From Albimonas pacifica (lineage in GTDB: Bacteria > Pseudomonadota > Alphaproteobacteria > Rhodobacterales > Rhodobacteraceae): a stretch of 64,000 nucleotides of DNA. The position numbers were made by a program, and so were the translations under genes. This document shows, piece by piece, positions 54,186 to 62,573 of this stretch (the stretch's first letter is position 1; each line of letters opens with the position of its first letter). The notes under the pieces are model-generated. The model made no database searches, was not told where the DNA came from, and worked only from the letters and a program-made list of their open reading frames with translations. The stretch is from the NCBI RefSeq assembly GCF_900113695.1, contig NZ_FOQH01000014.1, forward strand, positions 1 through 64,000, given 5' to 3'.

Positions 54186-56750
54186 ATGCGTCCGGACGCC
54201 CCGCAGCCGATCCGCCTCGCCGATTACACGCCGCCCGCCTGGCGCGCCGAGACGGTCCGGCTGGTCTTCGACCTCGCGCCGCGGGGCGCCAAGGTGCACG
54301 CGAAGATCCGTTTCATCCGCGGCGAAGGGCCCGAGGGGCCGCTGCGCCTCGACGGGCAGAAGCTGATGCTGATGGCCGCGAAGCTCGACGGCCGCGACGT
54401 GTTCCACGACGTGGCGCTGGACGCGGACGGCCTGACGCTGGCGGGCCCGCTGCCCGACGCCTTCGACCTCGAGACCACGGTCGAGATCGACCCCGAGGCG
54501 AACACCGAGCTCGAGGGCCTCTACCTCTCCAACGGCATCTACTGCACCCAGTGCGAGGCCGAGGGCTTCCGCAAGATCACCTATTTCCCCGACCGGCCCG
54601 ACGTCATGGCCACCTATTCCGTCCGGATCGAGGCCCCCGCCTCGACCCCCGTGCTGCTGTCGAACGGCGAGCCGGGCGAGGCCGGCGCTCTGCCCGACGG
54701 TCGCCTCTTCGCCGAGTGGCACGACCCCTGGCCCAAGCCCAGCTACCTGTTCGCGCTGGTGGCGGGGAACCTGGTCGCCCACCGCGACCGCTTCACCACC
54801 GCCTCGGGCCGCGCGGTCGACCTCGGCATCTGGGTGCGCCCCGGCGACGAGAGCCGCTGCGAATACGCGATGGACGCGCTCAAGCGCTCGATGCGCTGGG
54901 ACGAGGAAGCGTATGGCCGCGAATACGACCTCTCGGTCTTCAACATCGTCGCGGTGGACGACTTCAACATGGGGGCCATGGAGAACAAGGGCCTCAACAT
55001 CTTCAACTCGAAATACGTCCTGGCCTCGCCGGAAACCGCCGGCGATCGCGACTACGAGCTGATCGAGGGCATCATCGCCCACGAATACTTCCACAACTGG
55101 ACCGGCAACCGCATCACCTGCCGCGACTGGTTCCAGCTGTGCCTGAAGGAGGGGCTGACGGTCTTCCGCGACCAGCAGTTCTCCGCCGACATGCGCTCCG
55201 AGCCCGTCAAGCGCATCGACGACGTGAAGATGCTCCGCGCCCGCCAGTTCCGCGAGGATGCGGGGCCGCTGGCCCACCCCGTGCGGCCCGAACAGTTCAT
55301 CGAGATCAACAACTTCTACACCGCGACCGTCTACGAGAAGGGCGCCGAGCTGATCCGGATGCTGCACCTGATGGTGGGCCCCAAGGCCTACCGCCAGGCG
55401 CTGGATCTCTATTTCGAGCGGCACGACGGCCAGGCCTGCACGATCGAACAGTGGCTCGACGTGTTCCAGACCGTGACCAACCGCGACCTGACCCAGTTCA
55501 AGCTGTGGTATTCGCAGGCCGGCACGCCCCGCGTCACGGTCTCCGAGGGCTGGAAGCCCGGCAAATACACGCTCACGCTGCGCCAGGACGTCCCCTCCAC
55601 CCCCGGCGCGCCCTCCAAGAAGCCGATGGCGATCCCCGTCGCCTTCGGCCTGCTGGGGCAGGGCGGCCGCGAGCTGGTGGAGCCCGGCGTCCTCGAACTG
55701 ACCGAGCCCGAGCAGACCTGGACCTTCGATCTCGACGAGCGTCCGGTCCCCTCGCTGCTGCGCGGCTTCTCCGCTCCGGTGATCCTCGACCGCCGCTCCA
55801 CCGCGGCCGAGCGCGCCTTCCTGCTCGCCCACGACAGCGACCCGTTCAACCGCTGGGAGGCCGCCCGCGCCATGGCGCTGGAGGCGCTGATGGGGGCCGA
55901 GCCCGTGGCCCCCTTCGCCGAGGCGCTGCGGCTCGCCATCGCCGACGCCGATCTCGACCCCGCCTTCCGCGCCCTGCTGCTGACCCTGCCGGGCGACGAC
56001 GAACTGGCGCGCGAGACCTGGGCCCGCGGCCGCCAGGCCGATCCCGACGCCATCCACGCCGCCTCCGAGACCGCCAAGGCTGCGCTCGCCGAGGCGCTGG
56101 AGCCGGAGCTGCGCGCCCTCTACACCGCGATGGAATCGCCCGGGCCCTACTCCCCCGACGCCGCCGCCGCCGGCCGCCGGGCGCTGCGCAACGCCTGCCT
56201 GGGCCTGCTCTCGCGCCGCCCCGTGGGACCGTCGCTCGCCGAGGCGCAGGCCAAGGCGCCCAGCATGTCCGAGCGTCTGCCGGCCCTCGCCGCCCTCCTC
56301 CACGCCGGCGCCCCCGCGGCCGAGCCGGCGCTGGCGGCCTTCGCGGAGGAGTGGAAGGCGGACCCGCTGGTGATGGACAAGTGGTACCTCCTGCAGGCCA
56401 CCACCCCGCGCGAGGGCACGCTGGCCCGGGTGAAGACGCTTTCCGAGGATCCGTCCTTCGCCTGGAAGACCCCCAACCGCTTCCGCTCGCTGGTGGCGGC
56501 CTTCTCGACGAACCACTTCTGCTTCCACGCCGCCGACGGCTCCGGCTACCGGTTCCTGGCCGACTGGCTCCTGAAGCTCGATCCCCTCAACCCCCAGACC
56601 GCCGCCCGCGTCGCCGGCGCCTTCGAGACCTGGCGGCGCTACGACGACGCCCGCCAGTCCCTGATCCGCGCCGAGCTGGAGCGCATCGCCCGCGCCCCCG
56701 CCCTCAGCCGCGACCTGACCGAGATCGTCACCCGCATGCTCGGCGCCTGA
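54186..56750 (+). CDS. pepN: Aminopeptidase N
   Basis: The 854-residue M1 peptidase removes N-terminal residues from cytoplasmic peptides. The substrate motif GAMENKG and zinc site [11 protein letters not shown] (H299, H303, E300) with distal E322 in KEGL are intact. The N-terminal beta domain, catalytic domain and long helical C-terminal region (from about 520) fit E. coli-type PepN. GAGAGGAG precedes ATG 54186. The gene is followed by the third copy of the palindromic element. It is divergent from glcB. Confidence 0.97.
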   Translation: MRPDAPQPIRLADYTPPAWRAETVRLVFDLAPRGAKVHAKIRFIRGEGPEGPLRLDGQKLMLMAAKLDGRDVFHDVALDADGLTLAGPLPDAFDLETTVEIDPEANTELEGLYLSNGIYCTQCEAEGFRKITYFPDRPDVMATYSVRIEAPASTPVLLSNGEPGEAGALPDGRLFAEWHDPWPKPSYLFALVAGNLVAHRDRFTTASGRAVDLGIWVRPGDESRCEYAMDALKRSMRWDEEAYGREYDLSVFNIVAVDDFNMGAMENKGLNIFNSKYVLASPETAGDRDYELIEGIIAHEYFHNWTGNRITCRDWFQLCLKEGLTVFRDQQFSADMRSEPVKRIDDVKMLRARQFREDAGPLAHPVRPEQFIEINNFYTATVYEKGAELIRMLHLMVGPKAYRQALDLYFERHDGQACTIEQWLDVFQTVTNRDLTQFKLWYSQAGTPRVTVSEGWKPGKYTLTLRQDVPSTPGAPSKKPMAIPVAFGLLGQGGRELVEPGVLELTEPEQTWTFDLDERPVPSLLRGFSAPVILDRRSTAAERAFLLAHDSDPFNRWEAARAMALEALMGAEPVAPFAEALRLAIADADLDPAFRALLLTLPGDDELARETWARGRQADPDAIHAASETAKAALAEALEPELRALYTAMESPGPYSPDAAAAGRRALRNACLGLLSRRPVGPSLAEAQAKAPSMSERLPALAALLHAGAPAAEPALAAFAEEWKADPLVMDKWYLLQATTPREGTLARVKTLSEDPSFAWKTPNRFRSLVAAFSTNHFCFHAADGSGYRFLADWLLKLDPLNPQTAARVAGAFETWRRYDDARQSLIRAELERIARAPALSRDLTEIVTRMLGA

Positions 56751-56791
56751 CCCCGCCCGCCGCGAGCGCTCCGCAGGGCCCCCCTCGCGGA

Positions 56792-56961
56792 GCGCCTGTT
56801 TCCCGGAGCCGTCCGTCGCTGATGCCGATCAGAGCGACTCGGCCCGGGCGGTCAAGGATCGCGAAGCGACCGCGCTTGCGCGGCTCGTCCTTGACCGCCC
56901 GGGCCGAGTCGCTCAGGCATCTTCGGCGACGGGCGGATCCGGGGAACAGGCGCGGCCCTGT
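56792..56961 (+). repeat. Composite palindromic intergenic element, copy 3
   Basis: The 162-bp palindrome 56792-56953 has the same ends (GCGCCTGTT / AACAGGCGC) and the same GTCAAGGA / TCCTTGAC inner arms as copies 1 and 2. Its hairpin tip is CCGCGC-TT-GCGCGG. The flank that follows (GGGTGAGTTCAGAAG) matches only the start of the 26-base module. It lies between pepN and a hydrolase on the same strand. Confidence 0.9.
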
Positions 56962-57045
56962 TTCCGGGTGAGTTCAGAAGCGCCCTCTTGCCCCCCTGAC
57001 CGCCCCCGGCCATCCTCCCGCCCAACCAACAGGGAGGAGGCCCAA

Positions 57046-57996
57046 GTGCTCCAGATCGACCCCACGCTGTTCACCGACGAAGCGATTTCCGCCGAGACCC
57101 GCGCGTTCCTCACGAAGATCGAGGCGACGCTGGCCGAGTTCCCGGCCACCAACGAGGTCCCCGTCGAGCTCACCCGCAAGGCGCGCGAGGAGGGCCGCGG
57201 CCTGTTCCCCATCGACGGGCCGCTGGAGGGCTCGGAGTGGATGGACTATCCCGGCGGCCAGCGCCGGGTGCGCGTCTCGCTGCCCGAGGGCGAGCCGCGG
57301 GGCGTCTACCTGCACATCCACGGCGGCGGCTGGGCGCTGGGCTCGTCGAAATACAACGACGGCGAGAACCAGCGGCTGGCGAAGGCCTGCGGGATCGCGG
57401 TCTGCTCCATCGAGTATCGCCTCGCGCCCGAGCATCCCTTCCCCGCCGGCCCCGACGACTGCTTCGCCGCCGCGAAATGGGCGATCGAGACGGCGCCCTG
57501 GGGCGACGTCCCCTATTTCATCGGCGGCGAGAGCGCGGGCGGGCATCTCTCGGCCGTCACCCTGCTGCGGCTGCGCGAGGCCGGGCTGCTGGAGCGCATC
57601 AAGGGCGCGGTGCTGACCTACGGCTGCTACGACATGCGCATGGCGGCCTCGGCGCGGAACTGGGGCGGGCGCAAGCTGATCCTCAACACGCCGGTGATCA
57701 CCTGGTTCGCCGAGATGTCGATCCCGGATCCGGCGGACCGCGAGAACCCGATGTTCTCGCCGATCCTCGCCGATCTGACGGGGATGCCGCCGGCGCTGTT
57801 CTCGGTGGGCACGGCGGACCCGCTGCTCGACGACACGATGACCATGGCCGGGCGCTGGGTCGGGGCGGGCAACCGGGCCGAGATGGCGGTCTACCCCGGC
57901 GGCATCCACGCCTTCGACGCCTTCTCCGACCTCGGCATCGCGCGCGGCTACGCCCAGCGCAAGACCGCTTTCCTCAACGGCCTGCTGACCCCCTGA
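57046..57996 (+). CDS. Alpha/beta hydrolase fold esterase
   Basis: The 316-residue HSL-like esterase has the oxyanion motif HIHGGGW, the nucleophile elbow GGESAGGH, the aspartate in GTADPLLDD and the histidine in PGGIHAFD. The best start is GTG 57046, because AGGGAGGAGG ends 5 bases before it and homology begins at LQIDPTLF. The open frame from 56968 would have no ribosome site. A short stem (ACGCGCGCC 58024-58032 with GGCGCGCGT 58046-58054) lies 27 bp after the stop. Substrate is unknown. Confidence 0.9.
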   Translation: MLQIDPTLFTDEAISAETRAFLTKIEATLAEFPATNEVPVELTRKAREEGRGLFPIDGPLEGSEWMDYPGGQRRVRVSLPEGEPRGVYLHIHGGGWALGSSKYNDGENQRLAKACGIAVCSIEYRLAPEHPFPAGPDDCFAAAKWAIETAPWGDVPYFIGGESAGGHLSAVTLLRLREAGLLERIKGAVLTYGCYDMRMAASARNWGGRKLILNTPVITWFAEMSIPDPADRENPMFSPILADLTGMPPALFSVGTADPLLDDTMTMAGRWVGAGNRAEMAVYPGGIHAFDAFSDLGIARGYAQRKTAFLNGLLTP

Positions 57997-58107
57997 GCCC
58001 GGGGGCCGGATCCGGAACGCCGAACGCGCGCCCCGGGGCCTCCGAGGCGCGCGTCCTGTCCTGGGCTCCGGCGCCGCGGCGGCCTTCGCCCCTCGCGCGC
58101 CGCAGCC

Positions 58108-58204
58108 AGGCCCGCCCGCAGGGCGCCTGTAGACCGCTTGCGGCAGGGGGCGGCTGCGGCGAGGGCCGGCTTCTCCGGCCCGCAGGCGCCCTGCGGGCGG
58201 GCCT
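58108..58204. repeat. Inverted copies of the 22-base module
   Basis: A 22-base arm (58108-58129, core CCCGCCCGCAGGGCGCC) and its exact complement (58183-58204) enclose 53 bases that contain a further GGCCGG stem. The arm is nearly identical to the modules flanking copies 1 and 2 of the palindromic element. It lies between convergent genes. Confidence 0.75.
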
Positions 58205-58243
58205 GGGTCGGGGGCGGGCGTTGTCGCCTCGCCCCCGGACGGC

Positions 58244-60082
58244 TCAGACGTCCATCGCCTCCAGCTCGCCGATCATCCGGTCGATCAGGCCGAGGCCCTT
58301 CTGCCAGAACTCCGGGTCGGTGGCGTCGAGCCCGAAGGGCGCCAGCAGCTCCTTGTGGCCCTTGGAGCCGCCGGCGGCGAGCAGGTCGAAATACTTCTTC
58401 TGGAAGCCCGGCTCGCCCTCCTCGAACACCGCATAGAGCGCGTTCACCAGCCCGTCGCCGAAGGCGTAGGCGTAGACGTAGAAGGGCGAGTGGATGAAGT
58501 GCGGGATGTAGGTCCAGTAGTTCTCGTAGCCCTCGGCGAACTCGAACGCCGGCCCCAGGCTCTCGGTCTGCACCGCCATCCAGATGCGCCCGAGGTCCTC
58601 GGCCGTCAGCTCGCCCTCGGCGCGGGCGGCATGCACCCGGCACTCGAAGTCGTAGAAGGCGATCTGGCGCACGACCGTGTTGAGCATGTCCTCGACCTTG
58701 CCCGCCAGCAGCGTGCGCCGCTTCTTCGGGTCGGTCTCGGCGTCCAGCAGTTTTCTGAACGTCAGCATCTCGCCGAAGACCGAGGCCGTCTCGGCCAGCG
58801 TCAGGGGGGTGTTCGACAGCAGCTCCCCCTGCTCGGCGGCGAGGATCTGGTGGACCCCGTGGCCGAGCTCATGGGCGAGCGTCATCACGTCCCGCGTCTT
58901 GCCGAGGTAATTGAGCATCACATACGGATGCACGTCGGTGACGGTCGGATGCGCGAAGGCGCCCGGCGCCTTGCCCGGCTTCACCGGCGCGTCGATCCAG
59001 CCCTTCTCGAAGAACGGCTGCGCGAGCGCCGCCATCTTCGGATCGAAGCCCGCATAGGCGTCGAGCACCATGGCCTTCGCCTCCTCCCAGCCGACCTTGC
59101 GGTCGGGCTCGTCGGGGAGCGGCGCGTTGCGGTCCCAGTGCTGCAGCTTCTCGAGGCCCAGCCACTTCGCCTTCAGCGCATAGTAGCGGTGCGAGAGCCG
59201 CGGATAGGCCGCGACCACCGCGTCGCGCAGGGCCTGCACCACCTCAGGCTCGACGTGGTTCGCCAGGTGCCGCGCGGTCTGGGGCGTGGGCATCTTGCGC
59301 CAGCGGCACTCGATCTCGTGCTCCTTGGCCAGCGTGTTGGTGATGCGGGTGAAGAGGGGCAGGTTCTGCGCGAACACATCCGAGAGCGCGGCGGCCGCCG
59401 CGGCCCGGCGCGAGCGGTCGGCGTCCGACAGCAGCGTGAGGGTGGATTCCAGCGGCAGCGGCTCGTCCTCGCCCTCCACATGGAAGGTCAGGCGGGCCAT
59501 GGTCTCGTCGAAGAGGCGGTTCCAGGCGGTGGCGCCGACGACCGACTGGTCGTGCAGGAATTTCTCCAGCTCGTCCGACAGCTGGTAGGGGCGGTAGGCG
59601 CGCACCCGCTCCAGCCAGGGGCGGTAGCGGGCGAGCGTGGGGCTCTCGCCCGCCATCTCGTCCAGCTTTTCGTCCGACAGCCGGTTGATCTCCAGCGTCA
59701 GGAACACGATCGGCGCGGTGATCTCGGTCACCTCGTTCTGGCGGTCGCCCATGAACTTGGCGCGCGCCGGGTCGGAGGTGTTCTGGTAGAGGCGCAGGCC
59801 CGCGTAGCTCATCACCCGGCCCAGCTTCTGCTGCAGCGCCTCGTAGCGGGCGACGGCCCAGCCCAGCTCGTCGCCGGTGAGGCTCTCGAGCTTGCCCTCG
59901 TAGTCCTCGGCGAGCTTGGCGGCCTCCTCGCGCGCGGCGTCGAGATCGGCACGCAGGGCCTTGTCGTCGGGGCCGACGTAGAGGTCGTCGAGGTTCCACT
60001 CCGGCAGGTCGCCCAGCGGGGTCGCGCCGGACGTCGCCTCGGCTGCGTCGCGGAGCGGGAGCGGGCGGGGCGCGTGGATCAT
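58244..60082 (-). CDS. pepF: Oligoendopeptidase F (M3 family)
   Basis: The 612-residue zinc peptidase has the M3 motif HELGHGVH (H404, E405, H408) with the helical M3B layout (TAWNRLFDETMARLTFHVEGED; LYVGPDDKALRADLDAAREE near the N-terminus). It degrades oligopeptides in the cytoplasm. ATG 60082 gives an N-terminal 30-residue lead before the family core. It is convergent with the alpha/beta hydrolase and ends close to the inverted 22-base repeat. Confidence 0.95.
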   Translation of the reverse strand: MIHAPRPLPLRDAAEATSGATPLGDLPEWNLDDLYVGPDDKALRADLDAAREEAAKLAEDYEGKLESLTGDELGWAVARYEALQQKLGRVMSYAGLRLYQNTSDPARAKFMGDRQNEVTEITAPIVFLTLEINRLSDEKLDEMAGESPTLARYRPWLERVRAYRPYQLSDELEKFLHDQSVVGATAWNRLFDETMARLTFHVEGEDEPLPLESTLTLLSDADRSRRAAAAAALSDVFAQNLPLFTRITNTLAKEHEIECRWRKMPTPQTARHLANHVEPEVVQALRDAVVAAYPRLSHRYYALKAKWLGLEKLQHWDRNAPLPDEPDRKVGWEEAKAMVLDAYAGFDPKMAALAQPFFEKGWIDAPVKPGKAPGAFAHPTVTDVHPYVMLNYLGKTRDVMTLAHELGHGVHQILAAEQGELLSNTPLTLAETASVFGEMLTFRKLLDAETDPKKRRTLLAGKVEDMLNTVVRQIAFYDFECRVHAARAEGELTAEDLGRIWMAVQTESLGPAFEFAEGYENYWTYIPHFIHSPFYVYAYAFGDGLVNALYAVFEEGEPGFQKKYFDLLAAGGSKGHKELLAPFGLDATDPEFWQKGLGLIDRMIGELEAMDV

Positions 60083-60227
60083 CGGGCAGGTCCTTTCGGA
60101 TGGGTCGGCCGGGGCGCGGCGGCGAAGCGGCGGCCGCCGGCCGGAAATATGCGTCGCGTCCAGACATAGACGCGCGGGATGCGGGACGGAAGGGCGGGGC
60201 GCGCAGGGGCCGCGGGGGCCGGGCGCG

Positions 60228-60689
60228 CTAGAGGTCGATGGAGGCGGGCGGCTCGCCGCCTTCCCCGTCCGCCTCCGGGCGCGCGCCGGGGGCCGCGTCG
60301 GGGGCAGCCTCGGGGGCGGCCTCGGGGTCGAGCTCGGCCGAAGGCTCCTTGCGCGGGATCAGGATGTCGCCGTTGGGCAGCATCTCGGGCGCGCCGTAGT
60401 CGTCGAGCATGGCGACGGCGTCGCGCATCCGGCGCAGGGCGGGGCCGAGCTCCTCGCGCAGGCGCTCGATGGCCTCGCGCGCGGCGCCGGTCATCTCGTC
60501 GAGGCCGGGGATCTCCGGCAGCCAGCCGTCGTCCTCGGCCAGGGGCGCGGCCGCGGGCGGCTCGGCGGGGGCCTGCGCCGGCTGGGCGGGGGCGAGCGCC
60601 GGGACGAGGAGCGCCGGCGCGGCGGCGACGAGGGCTGCGAGGGCCAGGGCGGGCCGGACGCGGCGGGGAACGGGGCGATGCAAGGTCAT
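60228..60689 (-). CDS. Hypothetical exported acidic protein
   Basis: The 153-residue product has a signal peptide (RPALALAALVAAAPALLVPALA), a helical middle (LDEMTGAAREAIERLREELGPALRRMRDAV, about 62-93), a conserved-looking PEMLPNGDILIPRKE and an acidic Ala/Pro tail ending PASIDL. It resembles small proteins of Rhodobacterales with an EMLPNGDIxxRR block before an acidic tail. No function is known. A periplasmic location is inferred. It stands alone. Confidence 0.65.
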   Translation of the reverse strand: MTLHRPVPRRVRPALALAALVAAAPALLVPALAPAQPAQAPAEPPAAAPLAEDDGWLPEIPGLDEMTGAAREAIERLREELGPALRRMRDAVAMLDDYGAPEMLPNGDILIPRKEPSAELDPEAAPEAAPDAAPGARPEADGEGGEPPASIDL

Positions 60690-61050
60690 GACGAGGATGT
60701 GGGGCGCGAGGCCCGTTCCGCCAAGGCGCTCCCCGCGCGCGGCGCCGCGGGACGGCGCGCCGCGCCCGATCCGCGACGGCGGCGAGTCCCGCCGGCCGCG
60801 CGCCGCGGCGCGACGGCTGCGCCCGTGGGCCGGTTCCGCCCGCCGCGGCGGGGCGGGCGTCGCGCCCGTGGCGGGCGGCGCGGGCGGCGCGGGCGGCGGG
60901 GGCTGCGAGGGTTGGCGCCTGACGGCGCCGCCGCGGCGCGACGCGCGCGCCCTTGGGGAACGGCGGCGCTCGCCGCGGCCTGCGTCCGGAGCGGGCGCGC
61001 GGCGGGGGCGGCCGGGCAGAGGGCGGGCGGGCAGGGGGGGCGCAAAGCGA
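60690..61050. repeat. GC-rich intergenic stretch with dispersed repeats
   Basis: CGCCGCGGCGCGACG occurs at 60801-60815 and 60929-60943, each followed by a GCGCCC/GCGCGC stretch. The same motif occurs upstream of yidD near 32930 and 33060. No gene, promoter or RNA is recognised in these 361 bp. Confidence 0.45.
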
Positions 61051-61078
61051 AACGCCCCGCGGCGAGCCGCGGGGCGTT
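61051..61078 (-). terminator. Terminator of the OmpA-like gene
   Basis: AACGCCCCGCGG (61051-61062) and CCGCGGGGCGTT (61067-61078) pair perfectly over CGAG. Read on the minus strand the tail is TTTCGCTTTGCG. It lies 53 bp past the OmpA stop (61131). Confidence 0.8.
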
Positions 61079-61130
61079 CCTGTTCTGTCAGACCGTCCGG
61101 CGGGCCGTCAGGCCCGGCCGGTCAGCGCGA

Positions 61131-61955
61131 TCACTCGGAGATCGCGATGGTGGCGCGACGGTTGCGCGGCTCGCGCACGTTGTCGCCGGTCGGAACCGCC
61201 AGCTCCAGCTCGGAGCGGCCGGCCTTGGTGATGGTGCCGGCGTTGACGCCCTCGGACGAGGCGCGGGCCAGGATGGCGCGCTCCACGGCGGTGGCGCGAC
61301 GCTCGGACAGGCGCTGGTTGTAGGCGACCGAACCGACGGTGTCGGTGTGGCCGACGATCGAGACCAGCGGCGAGCCGTAGCCGGACAGCAGGGCGACGAC
61401 CTCGTTGATCACCTCCTGAGCGGCGGCGGTGATGTCGGCGCGGTCGAAGCCGAAGTAGACCGTCAGGTCGCCGGCGGCGCCGATGCAGGCGGCGAGCGCC
61501 TCATCGTACATGGCCTTGGCGTCCTCGGCCGAGACGCACGCGTAGGCGCCCTCGACCAGCGACTCCAGGTACTGGTCCCAGTAGGCCTGGGCCTTGGCGC
61601 ACGCCTCGGGGCGGGCGGCCTTGTTGGCGTTCACCGCCGCGACCATCTCGGAGTAGCCCGACGCGTCGACGCCGATCTCCTCGGGGGTCCAGGGGGCGAC
61701 GCCGCCGGCGGCGGCGGCCTGGGACTTGGCCACGTAGGCGGTCGAGTCCATCCAGTTCACGTCGGTGCGCGCCGAGCGAACCGCCAGGGCCTGATACTCA
61801 CGGGCCAGCGCGGCGTCGAAGGACGAGCCCTCGATGCTGGTCCCGAGGTAGTCCTCGGCCGTGAAGGTCCCGGCCAGGTTCGCGCCCGGCAGGTACGAGC
61901 AGCCGGCCAGAGCCAGCGCAGAGCCCGCCATGACAATCCGGGAAATGTAGTTCAT
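61131..61955 (-). CDS. OmpA-family peptidoglycan-associated lipoprotein
   Basis: The 274-residue product has a lipoprotein signal (SALALAGCSY; lipobox C19), a helical Ala-rich central region (about 30-150) and a C-terminal OmpA-like domain. That domain has VYFGFDRADITAAAQEVINEV, VGHTDTVGSVAYNQRLSERRATAVERA and DNVREPRNRRATIAI. The family binds peptidoglycan through the NRR-containing loop, anchoring the outer membrane. ATG 61955 follows GAGAGAGGG. A strong terminator follows the stop. It is divergent from the Fis-type HTH gene. Confidence 0.92.
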   Translation of the reverse strand: MNYISRIVMAGSALALAGCSYLPGANLAGTFTAEDYLGTSIEGSSFDAALAREYQALAVRSARTDVNWMDSTAYVAKSQAAAAGGVAPWTPEEIGVDASGYSEMVAAVNANKAARPEACAKAQAYWDQYLESLVEGAYACVSAEDAKAMYDEALAACIGAAGDLTVYFGFDRADITAAAQEVINEVVALLSGYGSPLVSIVGHTDTVGSVAYNQRLSERRATAVERAILARASSEGVNAGTITKAGRSELELAVPTGDNVREPRNRRATIAISE

Positions 61956-62241
61956 CCCTCTCTCCGTCTCGGTTCGCCCGGCTGCGGCCGCCGGGACACT
62001 GTGGGGTTCGGGCGACGGCCTGACGGTTGGCACCCTCAGGGACCGGATCGCACGTTCGCGCTTGACGATCAACCTTTCAAAGCCGCCGCAAGCCACGCCC
62101 GTGCCGCAGATTTCACATCACGTCGCGTTTTAACAACACATTCGGGACTGAGGGATAGGTTCGCGGCGATTCTGTGGAAGACCGGGGCCGCGAAGGCGGC
62201 GGAATCCGCGTTTTCCGGACCGGGTGATACGGGAATGCCAC

Positions 62242-62460
62242 ATGAGGACACGCTTCGGAACTGGGGAATCGGACGCGTCGGCCGCGGACGTCCGCCTGCG
62301 GCTGGTCGGAACCGACGGCCATGTCAGACCCCTCGAGGAAATCGAATCGGAAACGATCCGCTTCGCCATAAACCGCTATGGCGGAAACCTTTCCGAGGCG
62401 GCGAGGCGCCTGGGCATCGGCCGCTCGACCCTCTACCGCCGGTTGGGCGGGGACGGCTGA
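62242..62460 (+). CDS. Small Fis-type helix-turn-helix protein
   Basis: The 72-residue protein is mostly one HTH_8 (Fis/NtrC C-terminal type) domain: IESETIRFAINRYGGNLSEAARRLGIGRSTLYRRL (about 32-68). It has no sigma54 activation or receiver domain, so it is an orphan DNA-binding unit. ATG 62242 is preceded by GGGAA; GTG 62224 in the same frame is the alternative. It is divergent from the OmpA lipoprotein gene across a 286-bp region of lower GC. Its target is unknown. Confidence 0.82.
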   Translation: MRTRFGTGESDASAADVRLRLVGTDGHVRPLEEIESETIRFAINRYGGNLSEAARRLGIGRSTLYRRLGGDG

Positions 62461-62573
62461 GCCGTCGCGCGCCGCGACTCGCTCGGGACGCCGCGCCGCC
62501 TCCGCCGGCGTTGCCGCGGGGCGACGGGGGCGTCTAGGCTCGTCCCGGTCCACCGGCCCGTCGGAGCAGCGCC

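Noticed and set aside
56968-57045. Longer start of the alpha/beta hydrolase
   Set aside because: No ribosome site; AGGGAGGAGG stands directly before GTG 57046, and the extra residues lie in the repeat flank.
62062-62072. Second FNR-type site upstream of the HTH/OmpA genes
   Set aside because: TTGAC and ATCAA are present but only one base apart; FNR sites need four.
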